In this document: piece after piece, positions 1 to 11,690 of the stretch
How the letters are laid out: each line of letters opens with the position of its first letter
How positions within the stretch are numbered: the first letter of the stretch is position 1
Assembly (NCBI GenBank): GCA_029964075.1
Contig: CM057149.1
Span: forward strand, 10,860,465-10,924,464
Source of the DNA: Patiria pectinifera
Lineage: Eukaryota > Echinodermata > Asteroidea > Valvatida > Asterinidae
Length of the DNA: 64,000 nucleotides
Reading direction: 5' to 3'
The notes under the pieces: model-generated
What the model was told of the DNA's origin: nothing
What the model saw: the letters and a program-made list of their open reading frames with translations, nothing else
Database searches by the model: none
Made by a program: the position numbers and the translations under genes

Positions 1-455
1 CAAGGTCTTTTCAAGACAGGGTATTCTTATTTTTTTTTTAATTGCACGTTTTCCCTGTCTCATTAGCCATGACCACAGATTATTTTTGTTTATATTTTCA
101 CTTAACAGCTGGGATCACAATCATAGAGGGAACACTTTGCTGTGATAACAAACATCACCACCACTGGAAAGACAAATGGCAAGAAGTTTGCCTGGGTACA
201 CGTTGTGTCCTTATTGTGTAAATCCTAATCCCTGTACAATGAATGTTTGTACAACATCAACACTTCCAGAAATGTACAATGTTCCTAGATTGTAGAGGGT
301 CACCACAGAGGGACAGTGGTGAGGTCTGTTGGACCTTGTTGATTTGAATGGTAACAAAGAAAGTTTTGTTGAAACGGGTGTTAACTATTTAATTTAAGTT
401 TTATATACAAGCTGGTAAAATCTGTAGTTGAACAGACAGTAATTGTTCCTCCATG
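1..455. other. no gene seen
   Basis: Non-coding sequence. No convincing exon, RNA gene or clear repeat boundary was found. ACATGT-type words and short AT-rich runs are the only noticeable pattern. Confidence 0.5.
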
Positions 456-954
456 TTAAAGGTAATATGTACAACATTTGCAAACAAAACTATGAAATAT
501 CTTACTTGACTATATAAGTGAAAAATAGTCTTAAGCACCCTGGGAAATCATGGCACCTGGTGTGCTGTCGTTTTCAAGAAAAGGACATTTTTGCATCAAT
601 CTCCAACCATGGACGGCCGACCAGCGTTGGGCAAAACTGACTTTTTTCAAATACTGCCCCCAATTTACCAAACTTAGCTAGTCCACATTTTGTTTGCAAT
701 CCATGAACTGGTGCAAGCCACCCAGTCTGGTTCACTGATCTGACAACTCACTGACGTCTATAAATTGCTCTGTTTCGTCTGAAGTGAAGTCAGGGAACCA
801 GACTACAACCGGAAAAAAAATGTTCTGTTTTTTGGGGATCTATGAGTATGAACACAAAACTTTAAACAGGTCGGTGTAACAATATTTGCCATAGAATACT
901 AACCCCCAAATGACTTCTGTAAATTACAGCAAAGCAAATGTTGTATACATTTAA
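456..954. repeat. MITE family A, copy 1
   Basis: A non-autonomous element of about 500 bp. Its ends are imperfect inverted repeats: TTAAAGGTAATATGTACAAC on the left and a matching GCAAATGTTGTATACATTTAA on the right. The interior carries a GGCCGACCAGCGTTGG word, a TGGTGTGCTG block and a GTCAGGGAACCAGACTAC block. All three recur, in reverse order and on the other strand, at 5722-6175, and partly at 24563-24923 and 34770-35000. No coding capacity is visible. The superfamily cannot be assigned because no clear target duplication is seen. Confidence 0.7.
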
Positions 955-2010
955 ATAAATTGATAAAGTGGTCATTTGACTTAATCAGGCATCATTCCTA
1001 GAATTGATGGCGAGTACCGGTAAGTCTGGATCGATGTACAACACCAGGTGTGCATTCGTAAACGTCCGAGTATGAAGGGACTATAATCAATAACCATACA
1101 TGTACAGTGCATTTATAAGGAAAATCAACAGTGAAAAATTACCCATTTTTTTCTCAGACCTCCCTACATAATATGCATTCAATTCTAGGAGAATTCTTTG
1201 TTGTGCATCAACATCTGATTTTTGTTTGTTTAAATGGCTTACAAATGTATTCGCGGAACTTTCTAGACATACAGTTTAGACACATGTGTGTACATGTACA
1301 TGGACAATTATACTTGCATAGATGCAGAAATTTTTTGATCCAGTCTTAATGGAAATGCAATGGAAGTTCTCGCATCCACAAAAAGTCCTCTACATGCAAA
1401 TCATCAATAGGGTCATTAGAAATGGTGCGCATTTATTTTCAAGTACATGTAAATCCTGGCCAGCCTATTCAACATCATCAATAGCTGCAGCATGCATGGA
1501 CTTGTCCTCCAACCCCCTCCCAAAATAATCAGGACTAGCCAAAATGAATATATTTTAAGTGTACATGTAATCCATATTTCATGTAATTATAAAATAACAC
1601 TCTGCCAATAGCTGACCAAAATGGGGTAGGCCGGTTAGTACCGTCCAAAATGTCTTCACATGTTTGGCCTGAAGCCATCTGTCTACCATTGGTAAAATCA
1701 TGCCGTCAACGAAAATTTCACAAGTACCGATACCGTATCAAATTCTTGGTCTTAACATTAGGCCAACAAATAAATTGTTTTTTGGGGGGGAGAGAGGTTG
1801 TTCCAGACTGGAAGCTTAAGTGCTAAAAATGATGCAAAAGAAGATCAGGCCAATTTTACTCACTCTTTAGAAAGCAAATTTCTCCGAAACTTTTTAAAGG
1901 AGAGTTTTTTCAATATTTGGCAGTGGCTTGCACATGAGAGGAAAGTCAAGTGATTCCAAATTGAGGCTAAAGACTAGACTTCTACATGTCCATCCACGTA
2001 CAAAATACTG
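955..2010. other. intergenic or 3' flanking sequence, nothing assigned
   Basis: Only short unsupported reading frames are present. Words such as ACATGTACATG occur several times around 1100-1320. No RNA gene or bounded repeat was identified. Confidence 0.4.
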
Positions 2011-2174
2011 TGTCATATGAAAATCGGACTCGTATGAAAATCGGACTCTTTTTCCCTTGTATTGGATAAACCCTCTCACGTGATCGGTCCCTCTTCTAAT
2101 TATCTATGCATGAGCATGCGCAATATCACCAATGAGTCCGTATTTCATAAAACCTAAAATTCATGCTACAACGG
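2011..2174. repeat. dispersed repeat, copy 1 (partner at 61299)
   Basis: About 164 bp almost identical to 61299-61461 in the same orientation. It opens with two tandem ATGAAAATCGGACTC words, then a CTCTCACGTGA block and a TATGCATGAGCATGCGCAAT block, and ends near CATGCTACA. The high similarity of copies 59 kb apart suggests a recently active short element. No inverted ends are seen. Confidence 0.75.
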
Positions 2175-2778
2175 AAAATTCAAACCGTATACTACCATTT
2201 AACAGGCATGCAACTGGGAATTTGGAAAAAAACGAGGAAACTCCGAACCACACCAGACTTTGTACAGTGTTTTTCAATTTGTAATGGCATTCATGAGAAG
2301 TAAAAAACGAGGAAATCAGCGGATCCAAGGAAAAGTTGCATGCCTGATTTAAGTATGTACACCTTTTGTAACGAAATGCAAAACTATGACATTACAAAGA
2401 AACAGTAACAAGTAAGGTTAAAGTTAATTTAATTTTCCACTGAAAAAAAAAAGTGAAAAAAGAAAACGTGACTGGAGATTTCCTGATTTTTGGGTCGGTT
2501 GGGAGAGGGCAATGTTCACAACAACAAAACAATTGGCCTCATTAAGATGGTGTACTGTTCTCAAAATCTAAATTCCAAAGAAAAGAATGCATCCTCTGAG
2601 AGAAGGGTCATAAAAATGGGGGCGGGGGGGGGGGGGGACTGGGAGGAGCCTTGACAAAAAGTACTGCACACTTTCCCTCTCTTGGCCTTATTAAATAAAA
2701 GATCCAGCCCTTTTCTGAAATATGCGAGATTATTTGGGTCATTAGGGATTATTAATATAAAGGTATACAATACATTAA
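2175..2778. other. downstream of gene 1; G-tract region
   Basis: Non-coding sequence downstream of the minus-strand gene's stop codon. It contains an unbroken poly-G run within about 2620-2637 next to an AGGAGCC tract. A strong AATAAA poly(A) signal for the minus-strand gene was not confidently placed. Confidence 0.4.
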
Positions 2779-2919
2779 TTAGCAGACCTTATTGAAGTGT
2801 TCTTGCTTGATGATGTCTGCAGCACACAGTCCATACACCTGAGCCAGCTGAATGGTCAGGTCCCTCAGCATGGTGAAGGAGATGTCTTGATTCATTATCA
2901 AGAGTTCTTGCCTAAGAGT
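2779..2919 (-). CDS. unrecognised basic nuclear-type protein, last exon with stop (gene 1, exon 6)
   Basis: Predicted terminal coding exon on the minus strand. A pyrimidine-rich stretch ending CCTCAG precedes it. It reads 46 codons in one frame to a TAA at 2779-2781. The encoded tail begins TLRQELLIMNQ, continues through FTMLRDLTIQLAQVYGL and ends QEHFNKVC. It is amphipathic with regularly spaced hydrophobics and looks helical, unlike the basic disordered-looking exons upstream. Its entry phase (0) matches the exit phase of the exon at 16768-16845, so the two can be joined in frame across an intron of about 13.8 kb; further phase-0 exons in that gap cannot be excluded. I do not recognise the family. 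Confidence 0.55.
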   Translation of the reverse strand, partial: TLRQELLIMNQDISFTMLRDLTIQLAQVYGLCAADIIKQEHFNKVC

Positions 2920-3989
2920 CTGAGGAAAATGATGCTCCTTACAGTTACAGAACTGCCTGCATATTCAACTTGCTGACACTAGTGACAGAATGAAAGTCAC
3001 AGCAAATGCCCTCTCGACAGTACCGGAGAATTTAGCAATCCAAAATGACTGAGTATCAACTTGGTCAAGATCTGTAATACTTATTACAGATCTTATTCCA
3101 CCAAAATCATCAGCTTTTGTTCAAGTTACATTTCTTCTGAATTCAGGCAACAGTCATTTTGCTGGTTGCAAATTATTGGTATCATCGGTCATCACAGATA
3201 TTCCATATACAAGCTAAAGTTTGTAGTGGCTTTGCAAAAAGCACAAGACTTATTCAGTTCACCCTCAGTTCCACTCCCAGATTCAGCTATTGCATTGCAA
3301 GCCGTCTTCACATCCACCTCCCAACAGGGCTGGGCTGCTGCAAGCACCAAGTCAGCTGAGCTCCAACTTACAAGTGTACTAGAACTAGCAGTCTGCAGGT
3401 CCAAGGACAATCCCTAGCAGAATACAGTGAGCCCAGCTAGTGCCACACTACCAGCTGCTCTGGCCTCACAGTCGAGAGAGCTAGTCACATGCTGGGTATT
3501 GCACATGCAAGCCTGGCCATACACAGCTTGATCCTATCATCTTACAAATGTGATTAAAACCAAAAAAAACAAAGGATTGGGCTGCCGTGACTGGTTGAGA
3601 GGTATGCAGTGACCTGACCCTATTAACAAAGGGTTGGAGGGATAACAGAGGGATGCATTCATTCAGTCAAACCACAGAGACAAAGACACCAATGCAGGTT
3701 TCAGATTACAGCTTGCTGCCAGCTTAGCAACATAACAATAGGTGGTTAACTGTGATTTAGACAGCATTGTAACGACTGTGAACAAAGAAACACAATAGTG
3801 TATACATCATTTAACAACCTCCTGTGATGTCACACTATTGTTTTTTCTCGCCATTATTTTGCATAAATAGAGCATGGCGCGCCATTCAGCATCTGACGAA
3901 TGACGTAGCCTGGCAAAGCCACTTATGTTTAATTCAGAAATTTCACAGAATCACAGCAAGACACTTCGTTCTCTTTTTTCCCCCTTCAA
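2920..3989. other. intron of gene 1 (proposed), nothing assigned
   Basis: Both strands contain short open frames around 3061-3417, but none has splice sites, homology or composition that I can support. The sequence is treated as intronic. Confidence 0.35.
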
Positions 3990-4095
3990 TTAAAAAAAAG
4001 TGGTCGCTGGAAAAATGGACATAGCAGGATTCTAACCAGTGGCCTTTCCATCGATAGCTCATCTCGTTAACCATTAGGCTACTGTGGCAGCTTGA
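3990..4095 (-). repeat. tRNA-like SINE fragment
   Basis: On the minus strand a box A-like TAGCCTAATGG is followed about 45 bases later by a box B-like GGTTAGAATCC, the internal Pol III promoter arrangement of a tRNA-derived SINE. No tRNA cloverleaf with a sensible acceptor stem could be drawn, so this is not called as a functional tRNA gene. Confidence 0.5.
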
Positions 4096-4387
4096 CGACT
4101 ATCGTTCTTTTAAATGTTGTAAATGATACTCACTAAATAATAACAATGATGTGACGTCATTGTTCTGTTCTCATAAATAAACAAACTTCAATTTCCCATT
4201 TTAACAGATTCAACAATGATTATTGAAGATGTACAATGGCCTTTGTTCAAGCATTAATGAAGAATTCTTGGAGGGTGCTAAGTAGGTTTAAATACACTTG
4301 GTAGCAACCGGTTTAACGACCAGTTTAAGCCATTACTAAAACATTGTATTACATTGTATTTATTCACTGAAAAATCAATAAAGCATA

Positions 4388-4746
4388 CTAGAGGCTTGGG
4401 TCGGGCGCTACAGTGCAGGGCAAAGGGTTAAACTTCTTCGACAAAAACAATTGGAAAAAAATGTACCCATTGCAAGGCAATAATTCTTTCACAACTGGAA
4501 AGATGACTCTCAAGGGCGCTATTTCGACCTCCTTTTTGTAAGGGTCACGGTTTGGACAATTTACGTTGACGTTGTTTGAAGTTCTGAAGGCAAAATGCCT
4601 AAGCGTCGGGATCTTGTTTTCAAAGTTACAATCAGCAGCGACTGAAAGCATCTGAGTTGCCTCAATCAGTATAATCATATCCTCAAGCTCCGTCAAACAG
4701 GATGCACAGAATCCTAATGAGGATAAATAGCCATCTCCTCCAAACT
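4388..4746 (-). other. open frame behind a splice-acceptor-like site, doubtful exon
   Basis: On the minus strand a pyrimidine-rich stretch ending ATGCAG is followed by an open frame beginning FGGDGYLSSLGFCASCL and continuing TELEDMIILIEATQML. The first half looks protein-like. The last part, ending at a stop near 4388, resembles non-coding repeat. The frame does not fit phase-wise with the neighbouring gene 1 exons and no good donor was found, so this may be a decayed exon or chance. Confidence 0.2.
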
Positions 4747-5721
4747 CTGCATTTTGAAAGGCAAATAAAATTAGGAGAGCACTCCATTTGGAGACCTTAA
4801 GTAAACAAAATACTTATCTGGCACGTGGATCCATCTTTGCTTGTTCTTTAAGGAGTTTTTGATGCGATGCACGTGACATTAATCTCTGCAGGTGATTAAC
4901 ATCAGCGACAGGTACACGTGAATCACGTTCACGTGTAGACCTACCGTTGCTGGTTACGTGATCGTCCAGAGATTTATGTGCATTTTCACTTAATTAACGA
5001 TGTGGGTGGAAGACAAGGCCACAATTATAAGCACAGTACGAATGTGCTTAGCACTATGCATTTTGCTTGACAAAGCCAGCTTGCCAGCCAAAACGCCATG
5101 TAATGTATATATTGCTCCTCACTGGTGCTTGGCTGATTTCCGTTTGGCATACGTACGTTTGATATCATATATGCTAATCAAATATGTATATTGGTTAGAA
5201 TCTCTGTGAAAAAGTGGCTCTATGTATGCAAATTGTACACCGGTATGAACGTAGATGTATTCACGACTAATAATATGGTTATAATTTTGTTTATCATTAT
5301 AACGACAATATGTACGGTTACATTACTGGTTCTATGTAGCAGAAGTCAGAAGCGCTGTAGCATCTGTAATAGCGCCCTCATTCGACCATTCTGCACAGTT
5401 CAATAGGTCATGACACGTTACAGAAGTAGTACACGTTCACCAACTTCTTGAGTGGTCTCATTCGTACGAGGCAGGATCTGTACACGCAAGCACTATGCCC
5501 ACAAATACTAAAAGCGCCACAAACCATTTTGTCTAAATACACCAATGTACCGGCAAGTGGCTAGAAAACGAAGACACAAACCAATTTGGGAGACATCCAA
5601 CAAATGTACATGGAGGGCTGGCCAGCGCAAATGGTAGTACAGTAATAAAAAAACAAACATCTAATTGAAGTTCCACTAGCTAGTCAATGTCTTGGTTAAA
5701 TCTTAATCTGAAGTATCAATG
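4747..5721. other. CACGTG-rich non-coding stretch
   Basis: Several CACGTG or TCACGT words lie between about 4868 and 4965. A short minus-strand open frame ending at 4814 (MSRASHQKLLKEQAKMDPRA) was considered and not accepted. Nothing else was assigned up to the MITE at 5722. Confidence 0.35.
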
Positions 5722-6175
5722 TTAAAGAGAATGTACAACATTTGCTTTTGCTGCAATTTTCAGAAATAAATGGATTTGGAAGATTAGTATGTTATAGCAA
5801 ATATTGTTACACTGACTTGTTTCACGTTTTGGGCTTGTAGATGCTGGAAAAACCAAGAAAACCAATCATGTTCTTGTAGTCTGGTTCCCTGACCTCACTT
5901 AAGATGAAACAGAGCAATTTAAAGACGTTGGGGAATTGTTAGGTCAGAACTAAATTTGAAAATTAAGGGGCAGTTTTTGAAAAAAAAGCCATTTTTTTCC
6001 AACGCTAGTCGGCCGCGTTGGAAAAATACAATATTTCTTCAAAATGTCAGCACACCAGGAGCCACGATTTTACAGGATGCTTTAGACTGTCATTCCCTAG
6101 CAATCCAGTAGGGTATTTCGTGATAATTTGATCATTGCATTTTTTGCAGTTTGCAAATGTACATCTTCCCTTTAA
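5722..6175. repeat. MITE family A, copy 2, inverted relative to copy 1
   Basis: The left end reads GTTAAAGAGAATGTACAACA and the right end is its approximate reverse complement, finishing CATCTTCCCTTTAAG. The interior blocks (CTGGTTCCCTGACCTCACTT, then AACGCTAGTCGGCCGCGTTGG, then GTCAGCACACCAGG) are the reverse complement of blocks in 456-954. With copy 1 it forms a widely spaced inverted pair 4.8 kb apart. Confidence 0.7.
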
Positions 6176-6594
6176 GTGTTCAGCTACTGATTTTGAAAAA
6201 GTTTGTCTAAATGCAACATAATATTTTATAAATGTGACTGATACATACATTGTATATGTAGCAAAGCCACAGATGCCTTGCCGCAGATGCTTTGCCACAG
6301 ACTGAACCAATCTTGGACACAGTTTATGAAACATGTCTGTATTCAATCAAGAGTTTATACCCACATGTATGTACATGTATTTATCTGAACCTTATTTTCT
6401 AGGCCTTGTTTAAAATTTACATTTAAAGTGTCTGATTTTTATGCTGATCAGTTTGGTTAAGTGAGAAATTTGTGATTTAATTTTTTGGGGCGTGGGAGTG
6501 GGAAAGAATAGGGAGAACACCCCCACAGAAACGGATATGGATTACATGTAAACTGAAAAATGAACAGTGTACAATGTAGCTTGGTGGGTACTCT

Positions 6595-7030
6595 CTTAAC
6601 CCTAAAAGGGCCGGGGGGGGGGGGCAAAATCCGCCCCCCCCCCCTCAACATTTTTCGCGATAGCCTCTAAAAAAAATTGTTTGCGACCCGAGCTGTTATG
6701 ACTTTTTAGCCTAGAGCTTTGCGCATCTTTTGATACCAAAAACATAAAAATCGGACTTGGGGTTGCCGCGTAGCGAAAAATTTTCCGGTGAAAACTCAAT
6801 TTTCCCATACGTCGTGTATACAGAGCAGAATTGCCATTCGTACCGGTACATATGAATAATTAATTATCCATAATCCCAAAACCCTTTGAACTATAGTCAT
6901 GAAATTTCTTGGGTATGTTTAGGAAGAGTTGCTCTATGCATGTACTGAGTTTCAAATTTTTTCGCCACTCGATGGCCGAGATCTTAGGGGGGGCGGAAAC
7001 CCCCCCCCCCCCCCGGGCTGAGAGATGGTC
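6595..7030. repeat. G/C-homopolymer-ended inverted repeat element
   Basis: The left edge has CCCTAAAAGGGCC followed by a long G run, a short AAAATCC spacer and a C run. Near the right edge (about 6984-7016) a G run, CGGAAA and a long C run with GGGCTGAG occur in the opposite sense. The 400-bp interior has no coding potential. The arrangement suggests a MITE whose ends are dominated by homopolymers; the exact ends are uncertain. Confidence 0.45.
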
Positions 7031-8217
7031 AAAATAAGGGTAAAACCCTGAAACTAGTGAAAGCGCCCATTTATTTTAGTTATCGTACGGCAGTGGGTTG
7101 GAAGGAGGAGGCCTGGTGCAGAAAACTGCAACCCAGTGTTGCGCCCAAGGGGGCACAATGGGACTTCAGCCCCCTCCCCCAAACATAAACAATTTAAAAA
7201 GGGACAAAAGGAAAGAAAGGGAAGCCGCAAACCAACTTTATAACTTTGATTTCTAAAATGCGGCGTACAGTTCATATTATCACTAAATCACTATCAACAT
7301 TTCTCTTTTGAATAATTGGCCATGGCCGGCCGAAAAATTATTGGTGAGCCTGCCTCTCTAAAGACAAATCCTGGAGGTGCCATTGCCCTTACCCACAACT
7401 CCCCTCCTATGCAGCAGCATTCATGTTCCCATTCACGAACCTGATTCGGGTCGACGAACTGCACGCAAAGAACTCCTGGGCATTTCGCATTGCAACAGGG
7501 TGTGACTTGCAAAATATGCAAAACGGCAGCACATGCACTTTTGTGGAAACAAAAGAGCTGTTCCGAAAACTGTTAGTCAGGCGAGGTACCATACAAGTAC
7601 AATCCATGGCAATTGGCGCTAACTTGTTAAACAGTTCAGTGGAATCATGGCCGGCCACGTCCAAGCTGATGAAGACCATGATTTTAAGCATCCCAAGGAG
7701 GAGTTACTTTGCTGCCAAACTGACTGCTTCATCCAAGCGGTCAACATTTTTTATCCAACTATGTTACAGGCTCACTTGAAAGCTACATTACATACATAAC
7801 CCAGACATGCTTACGTCACACACGCATGCAAATGCACACACAATTCTGCTCGGAATTTCCCGAGCAGGAATACGAAATTTGCAAGATGTTCTTTGCAGCC
7901 TGTTGGCGTGTGTGTTAAGGGCGCCCGCTTCGGTGAATGTAAAGTGTGTGAGCAACCCCATTTTGTTCTCTTTGTGGTTTACAAATTACATGTGTATTTG
8001 GTGATTTGAGTGATCCTTGGTTGCTATTTCCCAGGTTTGCAGTATTGCTTATGTTGCCAGTATTTAACAGGTTTACAAGCTTCTGACTAGTGCCCCGAGA
8101 TCAAAGGCATTTTTGGAGACTGCCATCATACATGAAGGGTTGGAAAGGTGGAAGTACAAGCACAGTGTTCATGAGGTCACAGGTTCAAATCCTGGGGCCG
8201 ATTTCAGGAAACGCTTA
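7031..8217. other. mixed sequence; open frames at 7290-7780 not assignable
   Basis: Around 7294-7779 the base composition is less AT-rich and frames stay open on both strands (118 residues on plus from 7423; 94 and 75 residues on minus). None matches a family I know and none has clear splice signals. A decayed coding fragment of a mobile element is possible. The stretch ends with a box B-like GGTTCAAATCC near 8187. Confidence 0.3.
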
Positions 8218-8898
8218 AGACTAACTCGTCCTGATGCACGACTCGTCCTTATTCGTGATTCGTCTTAACTTGCGATTCGTCCTAACTCACGTCTTATCCC
8301 AACTCGCCGTAACTCGTGACTCCTCCTAACTCGCGTCGTATCCCAACTCGCGACTTGTCCCAACTCGCGACTCTTCCTAACTCGCGTCTTGCCCCAACTC
8401 GCCGTAACTCGTGACTCATCCTAACTCGCATCTTGTCCCAATCATGACTCGTCCTTACTCACGTCTTGTCCCAACTCGCGACTCGTCCTATCTCCTGACT
8501 CGTCCTAACTCGCGTCTTGTCCTAACTCGTGATTCGTTCTAACTCGCGTCTTGTCCCAACTGGCGACTCGTCCTAACTCGCTTCTTGTCCCAACTCGGGA
8601 CTCGTCCTAACTCGTGACTCGTCCTAACTCGTGACTCGTCCTAACTCGTGACTCGTCCTAACTCATAACTCGTCCTAACTCGCGTCTTGTCCTAACTCGT
8701 GACTCGTCCTAACTCGTGACTCGTCCTAACTCGCGTCTTGTCCCAACTCGCGACTCGTCCTAACTCGTGACTTGTCCTAACTCGCATCTTGTCCCAACTC
8801 GCGACTCGTCCTAACTCGTGACTTGTCCCAACTCGCGACTCGTCCTAACTCGCATCTTGTCCCAATTCGCGACTCGTCGTAACTCGTGACTCGTCCTA
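8218..8898. repeat. ACTCG-type minisatellite
   Basis: About 680 bp of short degenerate tandem units built from CCTAACTCGTGACTCGT and CCCAACTCGCGACTCGT variants, roughly 15-23 bp each, alternating TCCTAACTCG and TCTTGTCCCA phases. It is flanked by similar direct words (TTTCAGGAAACGCTTAAG on the left, TTTCACCAAACTTAAG on the right), suggesting expansion inside an older repeat. Reading frames across it are by-products of the period. Confidence 0.9.
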
Positions 8899-9949
8899 GG
8901 ATCCATTTCACCAAACTTAAGATGCATTCAACACGTCCTAAGTTCATTAGCAATGCCACTGAACTCATCTTAACTTAAAATCGGTCTAATGGTCGTTTTA
9001 TTATCTCATGATTACGTGCATTAATTTGCATATCGTCTCAAAGTCAGTACACTCTCTTTTCGTTAGTTTAGATATTTTCGCCGCAGTTTCAAAGCTAATT
9101 TCAACGCAAGAGGAGGATAACCACTGTAGAATCAGTTATGAAAAGGTTTCTGACGCACTATAGTTTAAATAATATCTGACTTATACAATTTAATTAAAGG
9201 CCTACACATGAACAACCAAATTCCTGGTTCTCGAAATAATTAAATTAACATAATTGCTGACTTATGTATGCAAAAGGATTAATGTTTTGATGTAAGAAAT
9301 TGCAGGACTTTTAAACAAAATCAGGTTAGGCATTATGAGCAACAACCCAGCTTATAAAACACCCAAGCCCACTAAAGAAATGTATTTTTAGATTGGTATC
9401 ATTGCAGAATTCTGAGTAAGCAATATCATGAATATCAATCAGTAGATGTGAAGGACGATACTGCCTTTAGGCATTCTGATTACTTTTCACAATCATCACT
9501 GTTGACATATGAATAATAAAGTTCTGTCCAGGAACACGTGAAATCTAAGTCACTGTCATTTGGCGAGGTGCTACATGTAACAGAAATCATACAAAAAAAA
9601 GAAACCACATGATAGGAATAGGCCTACGCGACTAAGCACACAAAACCTAGCAAACAAGCCCCTGGCTTGGGAATATTTTGATGATATTCAGTCTGTACAA
9701 CCTAGTCACTGGTAATTACTTGGAGCTTGACCCCATTATCCTCTCAAGTTTAATACCGAAGAAATGTGCCATGGATTACTGCACAGTTTTGGATTCAATC
9801 GAGGAGGTTTCTAAGGGAAAACAACTGATTTACAAAAAATGTAGCTGTAACAACTTCATGAGTTATGATTAATATGGGGTTTTTTTTAATGAGCTTCATA
9901 AACTTAAATCACAAATTTGTGTGCAACTACTAAATAGCAAAATGAACTA
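8899..9949. other. non-coding, nothing assigned
   Basis: AT-rich sequence with no bounded repeat, RNA gene or credible exon on either strand. Confidence 0.4.
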
Positions 9950-10310
9950 AATAATAATAATAGTGGGTATTTATAGAGCGCACGTATCCATCAGGACTGG
10001 CGCTCAAGGTGCTACATCATTATTATCCCTGCTCATTGGGCCCATGAAACATTCCAAATATCATCTAAGCTCCCTGGAGAGTACACAGCTGGATGCTGCC
10101 TCTTAAGGTGCAAGGAAGCTAATTCAATCACAATAACCATCACTGCCCTCATAGGTACCCATTTACCCATTTAGAAGCAATGAGTGACAAAGTGCCTTGC
10201 CCAAGGGCACATGCACCATGACCCCAGGCAGGACTCGAACCCACAACCTGCAGCTTAACCCGCAGACCACGAATCTAATGCCTTTAACCACGAGGCCATA
10301 GCACTCCACA
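9950..10310 (-). repeat. tRNA-derived SINE
   Basis: Read on the minus strand, the head has a box A (TGGCCTCGTGG) and about 60 bases later a box B (GGTTCGAGTCC), as in tRNA-derived SINEs. The body includes GGGCACTTTGTCACTC-like and GGTACCTATGAG-like blocks and ends in AATAATAATAATAG-type simple sequence at 9950-9964. The body has the same order of blocks (GGTACCCATTTA, then TTGCCCAAGG) as 58935-59245, so the two are members of one family. Confidence 0.75.
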
Positions 10311-10810
10311 ACTAAACTAATATCTTCCTTGAAACAACAGCAGCACACAGATTACAGGCATCTGAAATTTGGAGCGAACATACATGTAAAGCACAACAGT
10401 TGCAGGCAGTGTTTTGAAAACAATGCATCAACCAAATGCAGTGAATGGAAAGTATGGCCAACGCCATTTGTATCTTATCTATAGCCATGGGCCTCAATTA
10501 TAAAGATTATATAGCTCAGAATAACTGATTCAATGACTCCAAACCCCGAACCCGAATGGTTTCCCGCTTGATTCTCGCTTTAGTGCTCATCAATCAATGT
10601 CCCCGGTTTACTAACAGATAATTCCATGCTTACTGTAAGCGTATTTCACGCGTTAGCGAGGCATTTTTGCTTGAACTGCGCATGCATATCCCGTTACTAA
10701 AGATTCTGTGCTTACGGATTAGTACAGAAGTTTTCTGCTAACACGGTAACCAAATTTGTGGTCGTAAGCGCACAATTCTGTGGTAAGCAGAGCCAAGAAA
10801 TTGGGCCCAG
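10311..10810. repeat. partial GGGCCCAATT-ended MITE
   Basis: The right end (about 10700-10809) reads TAAGCAGAGCCAAGAAATTG then GGCCC, the reverse complement of a GGGCCCAATTTC...GCTGCTTA-type terminus like the intact element at 60391-60663. Several GCTTAC and GTAAGC words lie inside. The left end is eroded, so the boundary is approximate. Confidence 0.5.
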
Positions 10811-11690
10811 GTCAGTTCGGGTCATTTCAGGTCGGTTTGACCTTATTTTTTGTCGGGTCGGGTCGGTTTGAGGGAGTTAAGATCGGTTTCGGTTCGGATT
10901 CGGTTTATATCTGTAATGTTTCAGGTCGTTTGGCCTGGTCAACCCGACCCGATGCACATCATTACATTGCAGTGTGATGAGCGACAGAAGGAAAAAATTC
11001 TGAATTTAATTTATGATCCCATTCAGATTGGGCTCCGTGGAGAATGGGTGATACTCAGACTAGACCCTACCAACCAGCGGACTAAATTAATGCCCCCACC
11101 ACATGGTTTATCTGACAGAAGACGCATCAATTGGTAAACTTCGTCACGCACAGCTGGCCACTGGATCTGCAGTCAGTGATTCTGGCTACATGTAACAATC
11201 GTGTGGCTTACTCAATTCCTTAAACTAGTAACAAGATACTAGTAGCTACGGGTATAGCCACGTGGCATGAATTCTTTTGCAAAATCAAGCCGCAGATGAC
11301 AGGTAGAATGCGTATTAACCATGGAGAGTAACTCCGCTTATTTAACAAATTGTGTACGGTATCACCACGCGGTATCATGAAAACTGTTACAATGTATCTA
11401 TTTCACTGTCAGTCCCGATATCCGACTGGAGGAATTAATATCGTGGGAACTTGATAGTACGCATGTTGGCGACACCACAATGGGCTGCGGTCACAGTGAC
11501 TGTCAAATAATATTTGCATCACCTGAATGTCGCAACTGTTTTTTTTTTGTGGTTTATTTAAGTTTTTTAAAAAGATGGGTCAACCGACCCAACCCGAACC
11601 GAACCGAAAATGTAAATGAAAAACCGAAACCGACCCGACTGAAAAGATGGACAAACCCGACCTGAAACTGGTCAGTTTCAGGTCGGGTCT
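10809..11690. repeat. GGTCGGGT-ended inverted-repeat element
   Basis: The left edge is rich in GGTCGGTTTGACC, GTCGGGTCGGGTCGG and TCGGTTTCGGTTCGG. About 770 bp further on, the reverse complements appear (GGTCAACCGACCCAACCCG, AACCGAAACCGACCCGAC and TTTCAGGTCGGGTCTG). The interior is non-coding. The layout fits a non-autonomous DNA element with long degenerate ends. No target duplication was identified. Confidence 0.55.

Noticed and set aside
4814..4993. Minus-strand frame ending MSRASHQKLLKEQAKMDPRA then R and stop
   Set aside because: It looks protein-like, but there is no acceptable donor (ATAAGT where GTAAGT is needed), no start with context, and no phase match with gene 1. Left unannotated.
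7294..7779. Overlapping frames of 75 to 118 residues on both strands
   Set aside because: No motif or homology is recognisable and both strands are equally open. Possibly an old transposon fragment, but not supportable.
8777..8968. Minus-strand frame of 63 residues in the ACTCG minisatellite
   Set aside because: Produced by the repeat period; no coding evidence.
9950..10310. Functional tRNA gene from the box A and box B pair
   Set aside because: The acceptor and anticodon arms do not fold, and a SINE body and simple-sequence tail follow. Treated as a tRNA-derived SINE.
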